This document shows positions 1 through 7,757 of a stretch of DNA of 64,000 bases, one piece after another. The notes beneath the pieces are model-generated. The model had not been told where the DNA came from, did no database searches, and worked only from the letters and a program-made list of their open reading frames with translations. Numbering within the stretch: position 1 is the stretch's first letter; every line of letters starts with the position of its first letter. The DNA lies in the NCBI RefSeq assembly GCF_026013525.1, contig NZ_JAPDRA010000005.1, positions 62,001-126,000 of the forward strand, written 5' to 3'. The stretch comes from Sphingomonas canadensis (GTDB lineage Bacteria > Pseudomonadota > Alphaproteobacteria > Sphingomonadales > Sphingomonadaceae). Both the position numbers and the translations under genes were made by a program.

Positions 1-1
1 G

Positions 2-241
2 GACGAGGCCTATCGCATCGGGCTGATCGAGCTGAAGGCGCGCAAGGCCGACGATGTCGCTACCGCCATGGCGCGCGCGGTGGCCGGCAACGCGCCCAAC
101 GCGCTGCGGCTGCTGAAGGCCACGCTGGCGGACCCGGCGAACCCCGCGCACGACCAGGCGTTCGAGGATGCCTATGGCGGCGCGGAGTTCGCCGAGGGCG
201 TCTCCGCCTTCCGCGAACGGCGCCCGGCGGTGTATCCTTGA
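2..241 (+). CDS. Enoyl-CoA hydratase/isomerase family protein, C-terminal part
   Basis: Open reading frame that enters from the left edge in frame 2 and stops at 239-241. The 79 visible residues look like the helical C-terminal part of the crotonase superfamily, which hydrates or isomerises acyl-CoA thioesters in beta-oxidation-like pathways. The segment NALRLLKATL followed by a helix ending in [15 protein letters not shown] is typical of the last trimerisation helices, where the EG-x-x-AF-x-E-R-R-P motif closes most members. The oxyanion-hole and catalytic region lies outside the window, so the substrate cannot be judged. Its stop codon overlaps the start of the next gene by three bases, implying co-transcription. 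Confidence 0.75.
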   Translation, partial: DEAYRIGLIELKARKADDVATAMARAVAGNAPNALRLLKATLADPANPAHDQAFEDAYGGAEFAEGVSAFRERRPAVYP

Positions 242-957
242 GCGCCCCTGAGCCGCCGGCCGAATGGATCGACGGCCCGGCGGACGATCTGCTGCTGCTG
301 TGCGATCATGCGTCGAGCCATGTGCCCGCGGATATCGATCTGGGCATCGATCCGCGCCTGCTGGACCTGCACATCGCGATCGACATCGGCGCGGCGGACG
401 TTACGCGCGGGCTGGCCGCGCGGCTGGGCGCGCCGGCGATCCTGGGCACGGTATCGCGGCTGGTGCTCGATCTGCATCGCGAGCCGGATCATCCCAACCT
501 GGTCCCGAAATCCAGTGATGGCCATGTGATACCGGGCAATCTTCCGATCGGGACTGAAGATCGCCTGCTGCGTTTCCATCTGCCCTATCACGATTTCATC
601 GCCGCCCGGATCGCGGCGGTGCGGCCCGCGCTGATCCTGTCGATCCACAGCTTCACGCCGCGGCTGGAGCAGGGCGGCGGCGACCGGCCGTGGGAGGTGG
701 GCGTGCTCTACAATCAGGACGAGCGCGCCGCGCGCATCGCGGTGCCCTGGCTCGCCGCCCGGGGGCTGGTGACGGGCGACAACGAACCCTATTCGGGCAA
801 GCTGCTCAACGCGACGCTGAACCGGCATGCGGAGGCCAACGGCATCCCGTCGATCGCGATCGAGATCCGCAACGACCTGATCCGCGACCCTGCGGGCGTG
901 GCGCGCTGGACGGGGGTGTTGGCGGATCTGGCCGGGGTGCTGCGCGGGGCGCTTTGA
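238..957 (+). CDS. N-formylglutamate amidohydrolase family protein
   Basis: A 239-residue protein of the N-formylglutamate amidohydrolase family, zinc-type hydrolases that release formate and glutamate from N-formylglutamate, often in histidine degradation. Visible family marks are CDHASSHVP near residue 22, a [12 protein letters not shown] segment near 50, [12 protein letters not shown] near 80 and the SIHSFTP motif near residue 130. The only start giving full length is TTG at 238-240, which overlaps the preceding TGA in a TTGA junction. No other histidine-utilisation gene is next to it; the partner upstream is an enoyl-CoA hydratase, so the physiological substrate could be a different N-acyl or formylated compound. 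Confidence 0.8.
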   Translation: MSAPEPPAEWIDGPADDLLLLCDHASSHVPADIDLGIDPRLLDLHIAIDIGAADVTRGLAARLGAPAILGTVSRLVLDLHREPDHPNLVPKSSDGHVIPGNLPIGTEDRLLRFHLPYHDFIAARIAAVRPALILSIHSFTPRLEQGGGDRPWEVGVLYNQDERAARIAVPWLAARGLVTGDNEPYSGKLLNATLNRHAEANGIPSIAIEIRNDLIRDPAGVARWTGVLADLAGVLRGAL

Positions 958-1039
958 TTACGCGCCAAGCCTCCCGGCCCGCGTCCCGGCGCAATTCTCT
1001 TGCGCGAATCCGCCTTCCCGCGACATAGGCGGTCGCGCC

Positions 1040-2761
1040 ATGACCAATCGTTTCGACAAATCGAAGCTCCCCAGCCGCCACGTCTCTGTCGGCCCGGAGC
1101 GCGCCCCGCACCGCAGCTACTATTACGCGATGGGCCTTACCGAGGCCGAGATCGCACGCCCGTTCGTGGCGCTCGCCAGCGCGGGCAACGACAGCGCGCC
1201 GTGCAACACCACGCTCGATGCCCAGGCCGACGCCGCGCGCAAGGGCGTGGAGCAGGGCGGCGGCATGCCGCGCCGCTTCAACACCATCACCGTGACCGAC
1301 GGCATCGCCATGGGGCACCAGGGGATGAAGTCCTCGCTGGTCAGCCGTGAGGTGATCGCCGACTCGGTCGAGCTCAGCGTGCGCGGCCATTGCTATGACG
1401 CGCTCGTCGGTTTCGCGGGGTGCGACAAGTCGCTGCCGGGGATGATGATGGCGATGCTGCGCCTCAATATCCCGTCGATCTTCGTCTATGGCGGATCGAT
1501 CCTGCCCGGCCGCTATCATGATCGCGACGTCACCGTGGTCGACGTGTTCGAGGTGGTGGGCAAGTTCGCCGCGGGCACCTGCCCGATCAGCGAGGTCCAT
1601 GCGCTGGAGAAGGTGGCGTGCCCCGGCCATGGCGCGTGCGGCGGGCAATATACCGCCAACACCATGGCCTGCGTCGGCGAGGCGATCGGCCTTTCGCTGC
1701 CCAACAGCAACATGGTCCCCGCGCCCTACACCAGCCGCGAGCAGATCGCGGTCGCCGCCGGCTATCAGGTGATGGAGCTGCTGGAGAAGAACATCCGCCC
1801 GCGCGACATCTGCACGCGCGAGGCGTTCGTCAACGCGGCGCGCATCGTCGCGGCGACCGGGGGCTCCACCAACGGTGCGCTCCACCTGCCGGCGATGGCG
1901 CATGAGGCGGGCATCGCCTTCGATCTGTTCGACGTGGCGGAGATATTCAAATCAACGCCTTACATCGCAGACCTGAAACCCGGCGGGAAATATGTCGCCA
2001 AGGATATGTATGAGGCCGGCGGCGTCTACATGCTGATGAAGACGCTGCTCGCCAACGATCTGCTTGACGGCAACTGCATGACCGTGACCGGCAAGACGCT
2101 GGGCGAGAATATCGACGCGGTGACGTGGAACCCGGACCAGAAGGTCATCTATGACGTCAAGTCGCCGATCACGCCCACCGGCGGCGTGGTCGGCCTGCGC
2201 GGCACGCTGGCGCCCAACGGCGCCATCGTGAAGGTGGCGGGCATGCACCGGCTCCAGTTCGAGGGGCCGGCGCGCTGCTTCGATTGCGAGGAGGACGCCT
2301 TCGCCGCCGTCGAGGCGCGCGAGATCCAGGAGGGCGAGGTCGTCGTCATCCGCTACGAAGGGCCGAAGGGCGGACCGGGCATGCGCGAGATGCTGTCCAC
2401 CACCGCCGCGCTCTATGGCCTGGGCATGGGCGAGAAGGTGGCGCTGATCACCGACGGGCGCTTCTCCGGCGCGACGCGGGGCTTCTGCATCGGCCATGTC
2501 GGCCCGGAAGCCGCCGAGGGCGGCCCGATCGCGCTGGTGCAGGACGGCGACCTGATCCGCATCGATGCGGAGGCGGGGACGATCGACCTGGAGGTTCCGG
2601 AAACGGTGCTCGCCGAACGCCGCGCGACGTGGCAGGCGCGGACCAACGACTATCAGTCGGGCGCGCTGTGGCGCTATGCGCAGAACGTGGGGCCGGCCTA
2701 TAAGGGTGCGGTGACCCACCCCGGAGCCGCGGCCGAAACCCATGTCTATGCGGACATCTGA
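1040..2761 (+). CDS. ilvD: Dihydroxy-acid dehydratase
   Basis: IlvD (573 residues) dehydrates 2,3-dihydroxy-isovalerate and its methylvalerate homologue to the 2-oxo acids, the third step of valine and isoleucine synthesis, in the cytoplasm. The three cysteines expected to bind the iron-sulfur cluster are visible: C55 in APCNTTL, C128 in GCDKSLPG and C200 in [16 protein letters not shown]. The C-terminal [17 protein letters not shown] block carries the conserved active-site serine region. Length is normal for the family. ATG at 1040 is preceded by a 82-base gap from the previous gene. The 3' end overlaps the next reading frame by about 20 bases. Confidence 0.95.
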   Translation: MTNRFDKSKLPSRHVSVGPERAPHRSYYYAMGLTEAEIARPFVALASAGNDSAPCNTTLDAQADAARKGVEQGGGMPRRFNTITVTDGIAMGHQGMKSSLVSREVIADSVELSVRGHCYDALVGFAGCDKSLPGMMMAMLRLNIPSIFVYGGSILPGRYHDRDVTVVDVFEVVGKFAAGTCPISEVHALEKVACPGHGACGGQYTANTMACVGEAIGLSLPNSNMVPAPYTSREQIAVAAGYQVMELLEKNIRPRDICTREAFVNAARIVAATGGSTNGALHLPAMAHEAGIAFDLFDVAEIFKSTPYIADLKPGGKYVAKDMYEAGGVYMLMKTLLANDLLDGNCMTVTGKTLGENIDAVTWNPDQKVIYDVKSPITPTGGVVGLRGTLAPNGAIVKVAGMHRLQFEGPARCFDCEEDAFAAVEAREIQEGEVVVIRYEGPKGGPGMREMLSTTAALYGLGMGEKVALITDGRFSGATRGFCIGHVGPEAAEGGPIALVQDGDLIRIDAEAGTIDLEVPETVLAERRATWQARTNDYQSGALWRYAQNVGPAYKGAVTHPGAAAETHVYADI

Positions 2762-3290
2762 TGCCGGCGGAGACATCATCGATCCGCCGGCACTGAATCT
2801 GTCGAACCGCGCGAGACGGTGGGCGTCAGCCGCCGTCCGGCCGGCCTGGGGCGGGCGCGTGCTGCTGCTCGCCCCCCTGATGCTCGTTGCGGCGTGCGAC
2901 CGGCTGGTCCCGGACAAGGTTGCCGCCGCCAAGGCGGACGCGCACAAACAGGCGATGGCCAAGGCCGAAAGCCCGCTAGACTGCATGCCGCCGGGGGCGG
3001 ACACCTTCGGCTTCGTCTGCACGATCGACCGGCGCCAGACGCAGGACGGGCTGATCCTGACGCTGCGCCATCCGGACGGCGGTTTCCGCCGGCTGATGGT
3101 GATGCGCGACGGCAGCGGCGTCGCGGCGGCGGACGGGGCAGAGGCGGCGGTCGTCACCCCGCTGGCGCCCGACCTGATCGAGGTCGCGATCGGCGGCGGC
3201 CGCTATCGCCTGCCCGCCACGGTGCGCCAACCCGGGGGCGCCGCCAGCCCCACGCCATCGCCCGCAACGTCAAAGGCCAAGCCGTCATGA
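2742..3290 (+). CDS. Putative lipoprotein of unknown function
   Basis: Up to 182 residues and not a family I recognise. A hydrophobic stretch [13 protein letters not shown] around residues 40-52 ends in a plausible lipobox (LVAAC), so the mature protein would be a lipid-anchored periplasmic domain starting at Cys52. The signal is preceded by an arginine-rich segment; the ATG at 2742 lies inside the ilvD 3' end and gives an unusually long n-region, so translation may begin later, but no in-frame ATG or GTG with a good ribosome site was obvious. Two further cysteines (in LDCMPP and GFVCTID) could form a disulfide. The C-terminus is a proline/serine/threonine tail. It overlaps the next gene by four bases (ATGA). 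Confidence 0.6.
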   Translation: MSMRTSDAGGDIIDPPALNLSNRARRWASAAVRPAWGGRVLLLAPLMLVAACDRLVPDKVAAAKADAHKQAMAKAESPLDCMPPGADTFGFVCTIDRRQTQDGLILTLRHPDGGFRRLMVMRDGSGVAAADGAEAAVVTPLAPDLIEVAIGGGRYRLPATVRQPGGAASPTPSPATSKAKPS

Positions 3291-4684
3291 TTCCGCCCGG
3301 CGTCCCGATAGTGACCGCCGCCGAGATGCGCGCCGCCGAAGAGGCGGTGTTCCGCCGCGAGCGCCAGCTTGACGTCATGGAGCGGGCCGGCGCGGCGGTG
3401 GCGCGCGAGGCGGCGCGCTTCGCGACCGGCCGGCCGGTGCTGGTGGTTGCGGGGCCGGGGAACAACGGCGGCGACGCCTATGTCTGCGCGCGCCACCTGC
3501 GCCAGGGCGGCCTCGACGTCAGCGTCGCGGCGATGGGCGAGCCCAAGGCCGGGGCGGCGGCGGAGATGTGGTCGCGCTGGGAAGGGCCGGTGGTCTCTCT
3601 CTATGAGGCGCGGCCGCGCCCGATGCTGGTCGACGGGCTGTTCGGCACGGGCATGACGCGCCCGCTGGAACGCGGCCCGCGCGCGCTGCTGGCTGATCTG
3701 GTGACGGCGGCGGACTTCAGCCTTTCGATCGACCTGCCGTCGGGCCTGGAGACCGACAGCGGGGCCGATTTCGGCGCCCCGCGCGTGTCCGCAACGCTGG
3801 CGCTGGCGGCGCTGAAGCCGGCGCATGTGCTGGACGCGGGGCTTGAGCGTTGCGGCCATGTGCTGCTGGCGGACATCGCCATTCCGGTGGCGGCGCACCG
3901 GCGCGCCGCCGCCCGGCCACGGCTGGCGCCGCCGGGGGCGGGGGATCACAAGTACAGCCGCGGCATGGTGGTCGCGGTCGAATGCGCGATGCCCGGGGCG
4001 GCGCGGCTGGCGGCGCGCGCGGCGATGGCGGGCGGGGCGGGCTATGTCACGCTGGCGGGCGCCGATCCGCGCGGGGGCGGACCCGATGCGCTGGTCCGCA
4101 CCCGGATCGAGGCCGCCGAGGACCTGGCCGAGCTGCTGGAGAGCGACCGGATCGCATCGGTGGTGATCGGCCCTGGCCTGGGGCGCGAGCGCCGTTCGGA
4201 GGCGCTGCTGAAGGCCGCGCTGGCCTGTCCGCACCCGCTGGTGCTGGATGGCGATGCGCTGACGCTGCTCGGCCGTCAGGCGGGCCGCTGGCTGCGTGAC
4301 CGCCGCGCGCCCACCTGGCTCACCCCCCATGCCGGCGAGTTCGCGCGGATGTTCGAGGGGGAGGGCAGCAAGATCGATCGCACGCTGGGGCTGGTGCTGG
4401 AGACGGGCGCCACCGTGCTCCACAAGGGCGCCGACACGGTGATCGCGGGCACGGACGGGGCGGTGCGCGTGCTGGCGGGGGCCTCGCCATGGCTCTCCAC
4501 CGCGGGTACGGGCGACGTGCTGGCGGGGCTGCTCGCGGCCCAGGCGGCGCGCGGGCTGCGCGGCGTGGCGGCGGCGGAGGCGGCGGTATGGCTCCATGCG
4601 CGCGCCGCGTCGCTCGCCGGACCGGCCTTTGCTGCCGACGCGCTGGTGGATCATGCCGCCGCGGCTTTGGGAGAATGTGTGTGA
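3287..4684 (+). CDS. nnr: Bifunctional ADP-dependent NAD(P)H-hydrate dehydratase / NAD(P)H-hydrate epimerase
   Basis: A 465-residue fusion that repairs damaged (hydrated) NADH and NADPH. The N-terminal YjeF_N epimerase half, residues 1 to about 210, shows AGPGNNGGDAYVCARHL at 55-71 and the DGLFGTGMTRPL and DLPSGLETDSG blocks. The C-terminal ribokinase-like dehydratase half shows the HKYSRGMVV entry, VIGPGLGR, TPHAGEFARMF, and STAGTGDVLAGLLAA with the nucleotide-site Asp at about residue 410. The start ATG at 3287 overlaps the preceding stop; a longer upstream frame exists but only reads through the lipoprotein gene out of frame. Its own stop overlaps the next gene's GTG start, so these genes form one tight operon. 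Confidence 0.93.
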   Translation: MIPPGVPIVTAAEMRAAEEAVFRRERQLDVMERAGAAVAREAARFATGRPVLVVAGPGNNGGDAYVCARHLRQGGLDVSVAAMGEPKAGAAAEMWSRWEGPVVSLYEARPRPMLVDGLFGTGMTRPLERGPRALLADLVTAADFSLSIDLPSGLETDSGADFGAPRVSATLALAALKPAHVLDAGLERCGHVLLADIAIPVAAHRRAAARPRLAPPGAGDHKYSRGMVVAVECAMPGAARLAARAAMAGGAGYVTLAGADPRGGGPDALVRTRIEAAEDLAELLESDRIASVVIGPGLGRERRSEALLKAALACPHPLVLDGDALTLLGRQAGRWLRDRRAPTWLTPHAGEFARMFEGEGSKIDRTLGLVLETGATVLHKGADTVIAGTDGAVRVLAGASPWLSTAGTGDVLAGLLAAQAARGLRGVAAAEAAVWLHARAASLAGPAFAADALVDHAAAALGECV

Positions 4685-5877
4685 ACGGTGCGGATGACGA
4701 GATCGTGCGCGTGGCGGCGCGCGGGGACGGGGTGACCGGGGACGGCCGCCACGTGCCCTTCGCCGCGCCGGGGGACCGGCTGCGCGACGACGGCACCGTC
4801 GCGCCCGGTCCGCGCCGCCGCACGCCGCCATGCCGCCATTTCGGCACCTGCGGCGGATGCCAGCTCCAGCATCTGGACGACGATGCCTGGGCCGGCTTCA
4901 TCACCGATCGCATCGCCGGGGCGCTGCGCCAGCACGGGCTGGAGACGGAGATCCGCACGCCGCTGCTCTCGCCGCCCGAAACGCGCCGCCGCGCCACTTT
5001 CCACGCCGAACGGCGCGGGCGCCAGGTGCATCTGGGCTTTACCGAGGCGAACAGCCACCGGCTGGTGGACGTGCAGGAATGCAGCGTGCTGCATCCCGAG
5101 CTGTTCCGGCTGCTCAATCCGTTGCGCGGGCTGTTGTCGGCGCTGCTGCCCGGATCGCGCCGCGCGAACGTGCATGTAACGCTGGCGGATCAGGGCCGCG
5201 ACGTGCTGATCGACGGGCTGGAGGCGGAGGGGCTGGCCGCTGCGGAAGCGCTGAGCGGCTTCGCGCGGCGCCATGGCCTAGCGCGGCTTTCGCTCGACGA
5301 GGGGCTTGGCCCCACGCCGCGCTGGGAACCCGATCCGGTGACGATCACGCTGGCGGGCGTGCCGGTGCCGCTGCCGGCGGGCAGCTTCCTCCAGGCGACG
5401 GCGGAGGGGCAGGCTGCGTTGGTCGACGCCGCGCGCGAGGTGGCGGGCGATGCGGCCGCGGTGGCGGACCTGTTCGCCGGGCTGGGCACCTTTACCTTCG
5501 CCTTCCCCCGCGCCAAGGTCTATGCGGCCGAGGCGGCACGCGACGCGATCCTGTCGCTCAAGGCGGCGGCGGGGGCGGCGCAGCGCCCCGTCTATGCCGA
5601 TCATCGCGATCTCTACCGCCGCCCGCTAACCGTGGCCGATCTCGATCATTTCGACGCGGTGATCCTCGATCCCCCGCGTGCCGGAGCGCGCGAGCAGGCG
5701 GAGGAGCTGGCGATCTGCCGGGTGCCGTCCGTAGCCTATATCTCGTGCAATCCCAGCACCTTTGCGCGCGATGCGGAGATATTGTGCAAGGGCGGCTACC
5801 GGCTCGACTGGATCCAGCCGGTCGGCCAGTTCCGCTGGTCCACGCATGTCGAGCTGGCCGCGAAGTTCCGCCGCTGA
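4681..5877 (+). CDS. 23S rRNA/tRNA (uracil-5) methyltransferase, RlmD/RumA-like
   Basis: A 398-residue class I SAM-dependent RNA m5U methyltransferase. Iron-sulfur ligands are visible as C51, C57 and C60 in CRHFGTCGGCQLQH with the fourth, C134, in VQECSVLH. The SAM site is ADLFAGLGTFTF near residue 260, and the catalytic cysteine is C356 in ISCNPSTFARD. The N-terminal TRAM RNA-binding domain is reduced, which is common in this clade, so whether the target is 23S rRNA U1939 or another uridine is inferred only by family. GTG at 4681 overlaps the nnr stop by four bases. Immediately after its stop the sequence changes to the low-GC scar described below. Confidence 0.85.
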   Translation: MNGADDEIVRVAARGDGVTGDGRHVPFAAPGDRLRDDGTVAPGPRRRTPPCRHFGTCGGCQLQHLDDDAWAGFITDRIAGALRQHGLETEIRTPLLSPPETRRRATFHAERRGRQVHLGFTEANSHRLVDVQECSVLHPELFRLLNPLRGLLSALLPGSRRANVHVTLADQGRDVLIDGLEAEGLAAAEALSGFARRHGLARLSLDEGLGPTPRWEPDPVTITLAGVPVPLPAGSFLQATAEGQAALVDAAREVAGDAAAVADLFAGLGTFTFAFPRAKVYAAEAARDAILSLKAAAGAAQRPVYADHRDLYRRPLTVADLDHFDAVILDPPRAGAREQAEELAICRVPSVAYISCNPSTFARDAEILCKGGYRLDWIQPVGQFRWSTHVELAAKFRR

Positions 5878-5880
5878 CCT

Positions 5881-5946
5881 TGTGCCGTTGTTCGAGATGT
5901 CGCCGACGCGGACGCCGTTGAAATAATAGTGCAGCTCGCGCGGATC
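5881..5946 (-). pseudogene. Fragment resembling an RHS/YD-repeat protein
   Basis: About 22 codons on the minus strand, without start or stop of their own, reading DPRELHYYFNGVRVGDISNN followed by GT. This pattern (HYYFNG-V-x-GDISNNG) resembles a short block I associate with RHS/YD-repeat-type large surface proteins. The frame abuts the transposase fragment on one side and ends three bases from the rlmD-like stop on the other, after which the same frame only reads antisense through rlmD. It is a relic, not a gene. The assignment rests on remembered family patterns and is tentative. Confidence 0.35.
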
Positions 5947-6010
5947 GGTTGCCCCGCTGGGTGATATGATGCGGGATGCCCGGGAGGACAATGCAACGAA
6001 GCCTCGCCAT
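5945..6010 (-). pseudogene. REP-associated tyrosine transposase (Y1/IS200-like), N-terminal fragment
   Basis: Starting at ATG 6010 on the minus strand, 22 codons read MARLRCIVLPGIPHHITQRG then NR. This matches the very conserved N-terminus of REP-associated tyrosine transposases (M-A-R-x-x-R-x-V-x-P-G-x-P-H-H-V-T-Q-R-G-N-R), including the first strand of the Y1 fold. Immediately after NR the sequence switches to the unrelated RHS-like fragment in another frame, so the catalytic HUH histidines and the tyrosine are gone. It is an inactive remnant. The 22-bp direct repeats lie just upstream of its start. Confidence 0.7.
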
Positions 6011-6049
6011 GGCCCGAGGCCAGCGACGGCGCGAAGGGAGTAAAGGGAT

Positions 6050-6120
6050 TATTGCACGTGTCACCGTAATTGCGTAATTGGTTAGCACTAATTGGGGGTA
6101 TTGCACGTGTCACCGTAATT
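6050..6120. repeat. Pair of 22-bp direct repeats upstream of the transposase remnant
   Basis: Identical 22-mers at 6050-6071 and 6099-6120 (they begin TATTGCACGTG and end TCACCGTAATT), 49 bases apart start to start. On the minus strand they sit 40-110 bases upstream of the transposase fragment's start. They are AT-richer than the surroundings. A role as transposase recognition sites or a target duplication is inference; no further copy was noticed in the window. Confidence 0.75.
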
Positions 6121-6143
6121 CTAATCCCGTAATCGACTACAAT

Positions 6144-6401
6144 TCAGTAATGAATCTCGTGGATTTTTTCGTCAATAGCGTCGCCATACAAACCACGTAA
6201 AAGCGAAATTCGTGCATCATCGCCTTCCGCCACCACATGGCAAGTGCCCAAGTGTCCAGAAACTACTACATAATTTTCACCACAGTAGGTGAAATCCGCA
6301 TCCTTCGCAAAGACCAATCCCTTGATATTGCTAATATCGACATCCAGCTGTTGAGAGAGGAAAGAAATAAATTCCTTCAACTGCGACGTTTTAAATCGCA
6401 T
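6144..6401 (-). CDS. Small hypothetical protein, candidate immunity protein
   Basis: An 85-residue acidic protein if started at ATG 6401 (M-R-F-K-T-S-Q-L-K); an in-frame ATG at 6473 would add 24 residues and overlap the upstream gene by 29 bases. I do not recognise the family. It has no signal peptide or membrane segment. It begins 43 bases after the stop of the candidate toxin domain on the same strand, and both are clearly lower in GC than the flanking chromosome (27/60 GC at 6301-6360 and 18/60 at 6361-6420). A small acidic cytoplasmic protein directly downstream of a C-terminal toxin-like domain is the usual position of an immunity protein, but that is inference from layout only. Confidence 0.55.
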   Translation of the reverse strand: MRFKTSQLKEFISFLSQQLDVDISNIKGLVFAKDADFTYCGENYVVVSGHLGTCHVVAEGDDARISLLRGLYGDAIDEKIHEIHY

Positions 6402-6444
6402 AAAATGTATATAAAGGAGACCTCTTCTCCGAAAAGTGAAAGTT

Positions 6445-6864
6445 TCAGTCAAGGAAACCCATATCCTTATCAACCGTTGCCCGCGACCTGCCCGCTGAAG
6501 CTATGATCTCACGTAGCAAAGCGTCACCAAAAAAGCCATCCCCCTTTGATCTTGTATAGGCAACGACTTCGTCCCACGACATATTTGGGTCTTCTCGGTC
6601 AAGCTTGGCAGCCAGCGGGCGATCGGCCATTAGATCCCTTGCTCGCGTGCGAAACTCATTCCTGAAACTATGAGCGTATCGCGCCTTCTCCTCAAGTGAC
6701 ATTTTGCTATTTTGCAATATCTCCGGAAGTCTTGATATCTGATACTTATACCACGCTCTCACGTTTGTATTAGATAGACTATGCGGTTTACTGGCCAGAT
6801 CGTCCCAATATTTATTATAACGCTTCTCATCGTCGCTTTCTCGCACAAAGCCACAAAGCCACAA
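6445..6864 (-). CDS. 5'-truncated protein resembling a polymorphic-toxin C-terminal domain
   Basis: The open frame is 139 codons, but the first nine codons (MWLCGFVRE) are translated from the end of the inverted-repeat element, so the genuine part starts near 6837. The remainder, about 130 residues, has helical segments KRYNKYWDDLASK, RAWYKYQISRLPEIL, EKARYAHSFRNEFRTRARDL and a C-terminal GDALLREIIASAGRSRATVD. I recall similar tails on RHS/WapA-type polymorphic toxins, in which conserved A-R-x-L-M-x-D and a GDA-x-x-x-I-I region end the protein; this is from memory and unverified. No signal, repeat or delivery region precedes it. The GC content is well below the neighbours. Likely a leftover toxin tip or an orphan toxin module. 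Confidence 0.45.
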   Translation of the reverse strand: MWLCGFVRESDDEKRYNKYWDDLASKPHSLSNTNVRAWYKYQISRLPEILQNSKMSLEEKARYAHSFRNEFRTRARDLMADRPLAAKLDREDPNMSWDEVVAYTRSKGDGFFGDALLREIIASAGRSRATVDKDMGFLD

Positions 6865-6995
6865 AGCAGGCAGGTTCGCGCGGGAGCGGCGCTATCTGCT
6901 CGAAGGGATCGCGCAGCGCCGACGGCCGCAAACCCAAGTACGGTAACCGCGCGAACCAAGACTTTTTCTTCGTGCCTTCGTGGCTTTGTGCGAGA
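6839..6995. repeat. 157-bp inverted-repeat element built from 8-bp units
   Basis: A 16-bp perfect inverted repeat (TCTCGCACAAAGCCAC at 6839-6854, its complement at 6980-6995) bounds a GC-rich core. Inside the left end, CACAAAGC occurs three times in tandem (6844-6867); the right end carries related 8-bp units of the CACGAAGG kind on the other strand. It has no coding capacity and ends 24 bases from the truA stop. It looks like a small non-autonomous or intergenic repeat of the sort scattered in sphingomonad genomes. Its left end is exactly where the toxin-like frame loses its own sequence. Confidence 0.7.
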
Positions 6996-7019
6996 CAAAC
7001 TCCCGCCCTCCGCGGGAAT

Positions 7020-7757
7020 TCAATAATCCGCCCGGACGAAATACAGCCCGTCCGGCGGCGCATTCAGTCCCAGCGTCTGGCGGTCCTTGGCCTCCAGCGC
7101 ATTGCGCACGTCGCGTGCGGTCCAGCGCCCCTGGCCCACCAGCGCCAGGCATCCCACCATCGATCGTACCTGGTGATGCAGGAACGATCGCGCCGACGCG
7201 CGCACCACCACCCGGTCAAGCTCGCGCGAGACGTCGAGCCGGTCGAGCGTCTTCACCGGGCTGGCCGACTGGCAGTGGATCGAGCGGAAGGTGGTGAAGT
7301 CATGCAGCCCCACCAGCACCTGCGCCGCGCGGTGCATCGCGTCCGCGTCCAGCTCCGCCGCGATCCGCCATGCCAGCCCGGCCTCGAAGGTCAGCGGCGC
7401 GCGCCGGTTGACGATGCGATATTCGTAATGCCGACCGACGCACGAGAAGCGCGCGTGCCAATCGTCCGCCACCGCCTCGCACGCCAGCACCGCCACCGGA
7501 TGCGGCCGCATCCGCGCGTTGAGCGCCTCCATCAGCCGGAAGGGCGCGATCGGCTTCGCGATCTCGACATGCGCGCGCATCGCCAGCGCGTGGACCCCGG
7601 CGTCTGTGCGCCCCGCGGCATGGGCGATGACGTCCTCGCCCGTCACCGATCGTGCGGCCTCCTCCAGCGCCTGCTGCACGCTTGGCCCATGGTTCTGCCG
7701 TTGCCAGCCCATGAAGGGCCGCCCGTCCCACTCCAGCGTCAGCGCGAAGCGCGTCAA
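7020..7757 (-). CDS. truA: tRNA pseudouridine(38-40) synthase
   Basis: TruA (245 residues) converts uridines 38, 39 and 40 of the tRNA anticodon stem to pseudouridine. The catalytic aspartate is D52 in [14 protein letters not shown], and the [12 protein letters not shown] and GLYFVRADY blocks complete the family pattern. The start is TTG at 7757, overlapping the fmt TGA (TTGA), so translation is probably coupled to fmt. Length is normal. The 3' end is followed after 24 bases by the inverted-repeat element. Confidence 0.93.
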   Translation of the reverse strand: MTRFALTLEWDGRPFMGWQRQNHGPSVQQALEEAARSVTGEDVIAHAAGRTDAGVHALAMRAHVEIAKPIAPFRLMEALNARMRPHPVAVLACEAVADDWHARFSCVGRHYEYRIVNRRAPLTFEAGLAWRIAAELDADAMHRAAQVLVGLHDFTTFRSIHCQSASPVKTLDRLDVSRELDRVVVRASARSFLHHQVRSMVGCLALVGQGRWTARDVRNALEAKDRQTLGLNAPPDGLYFVRADY

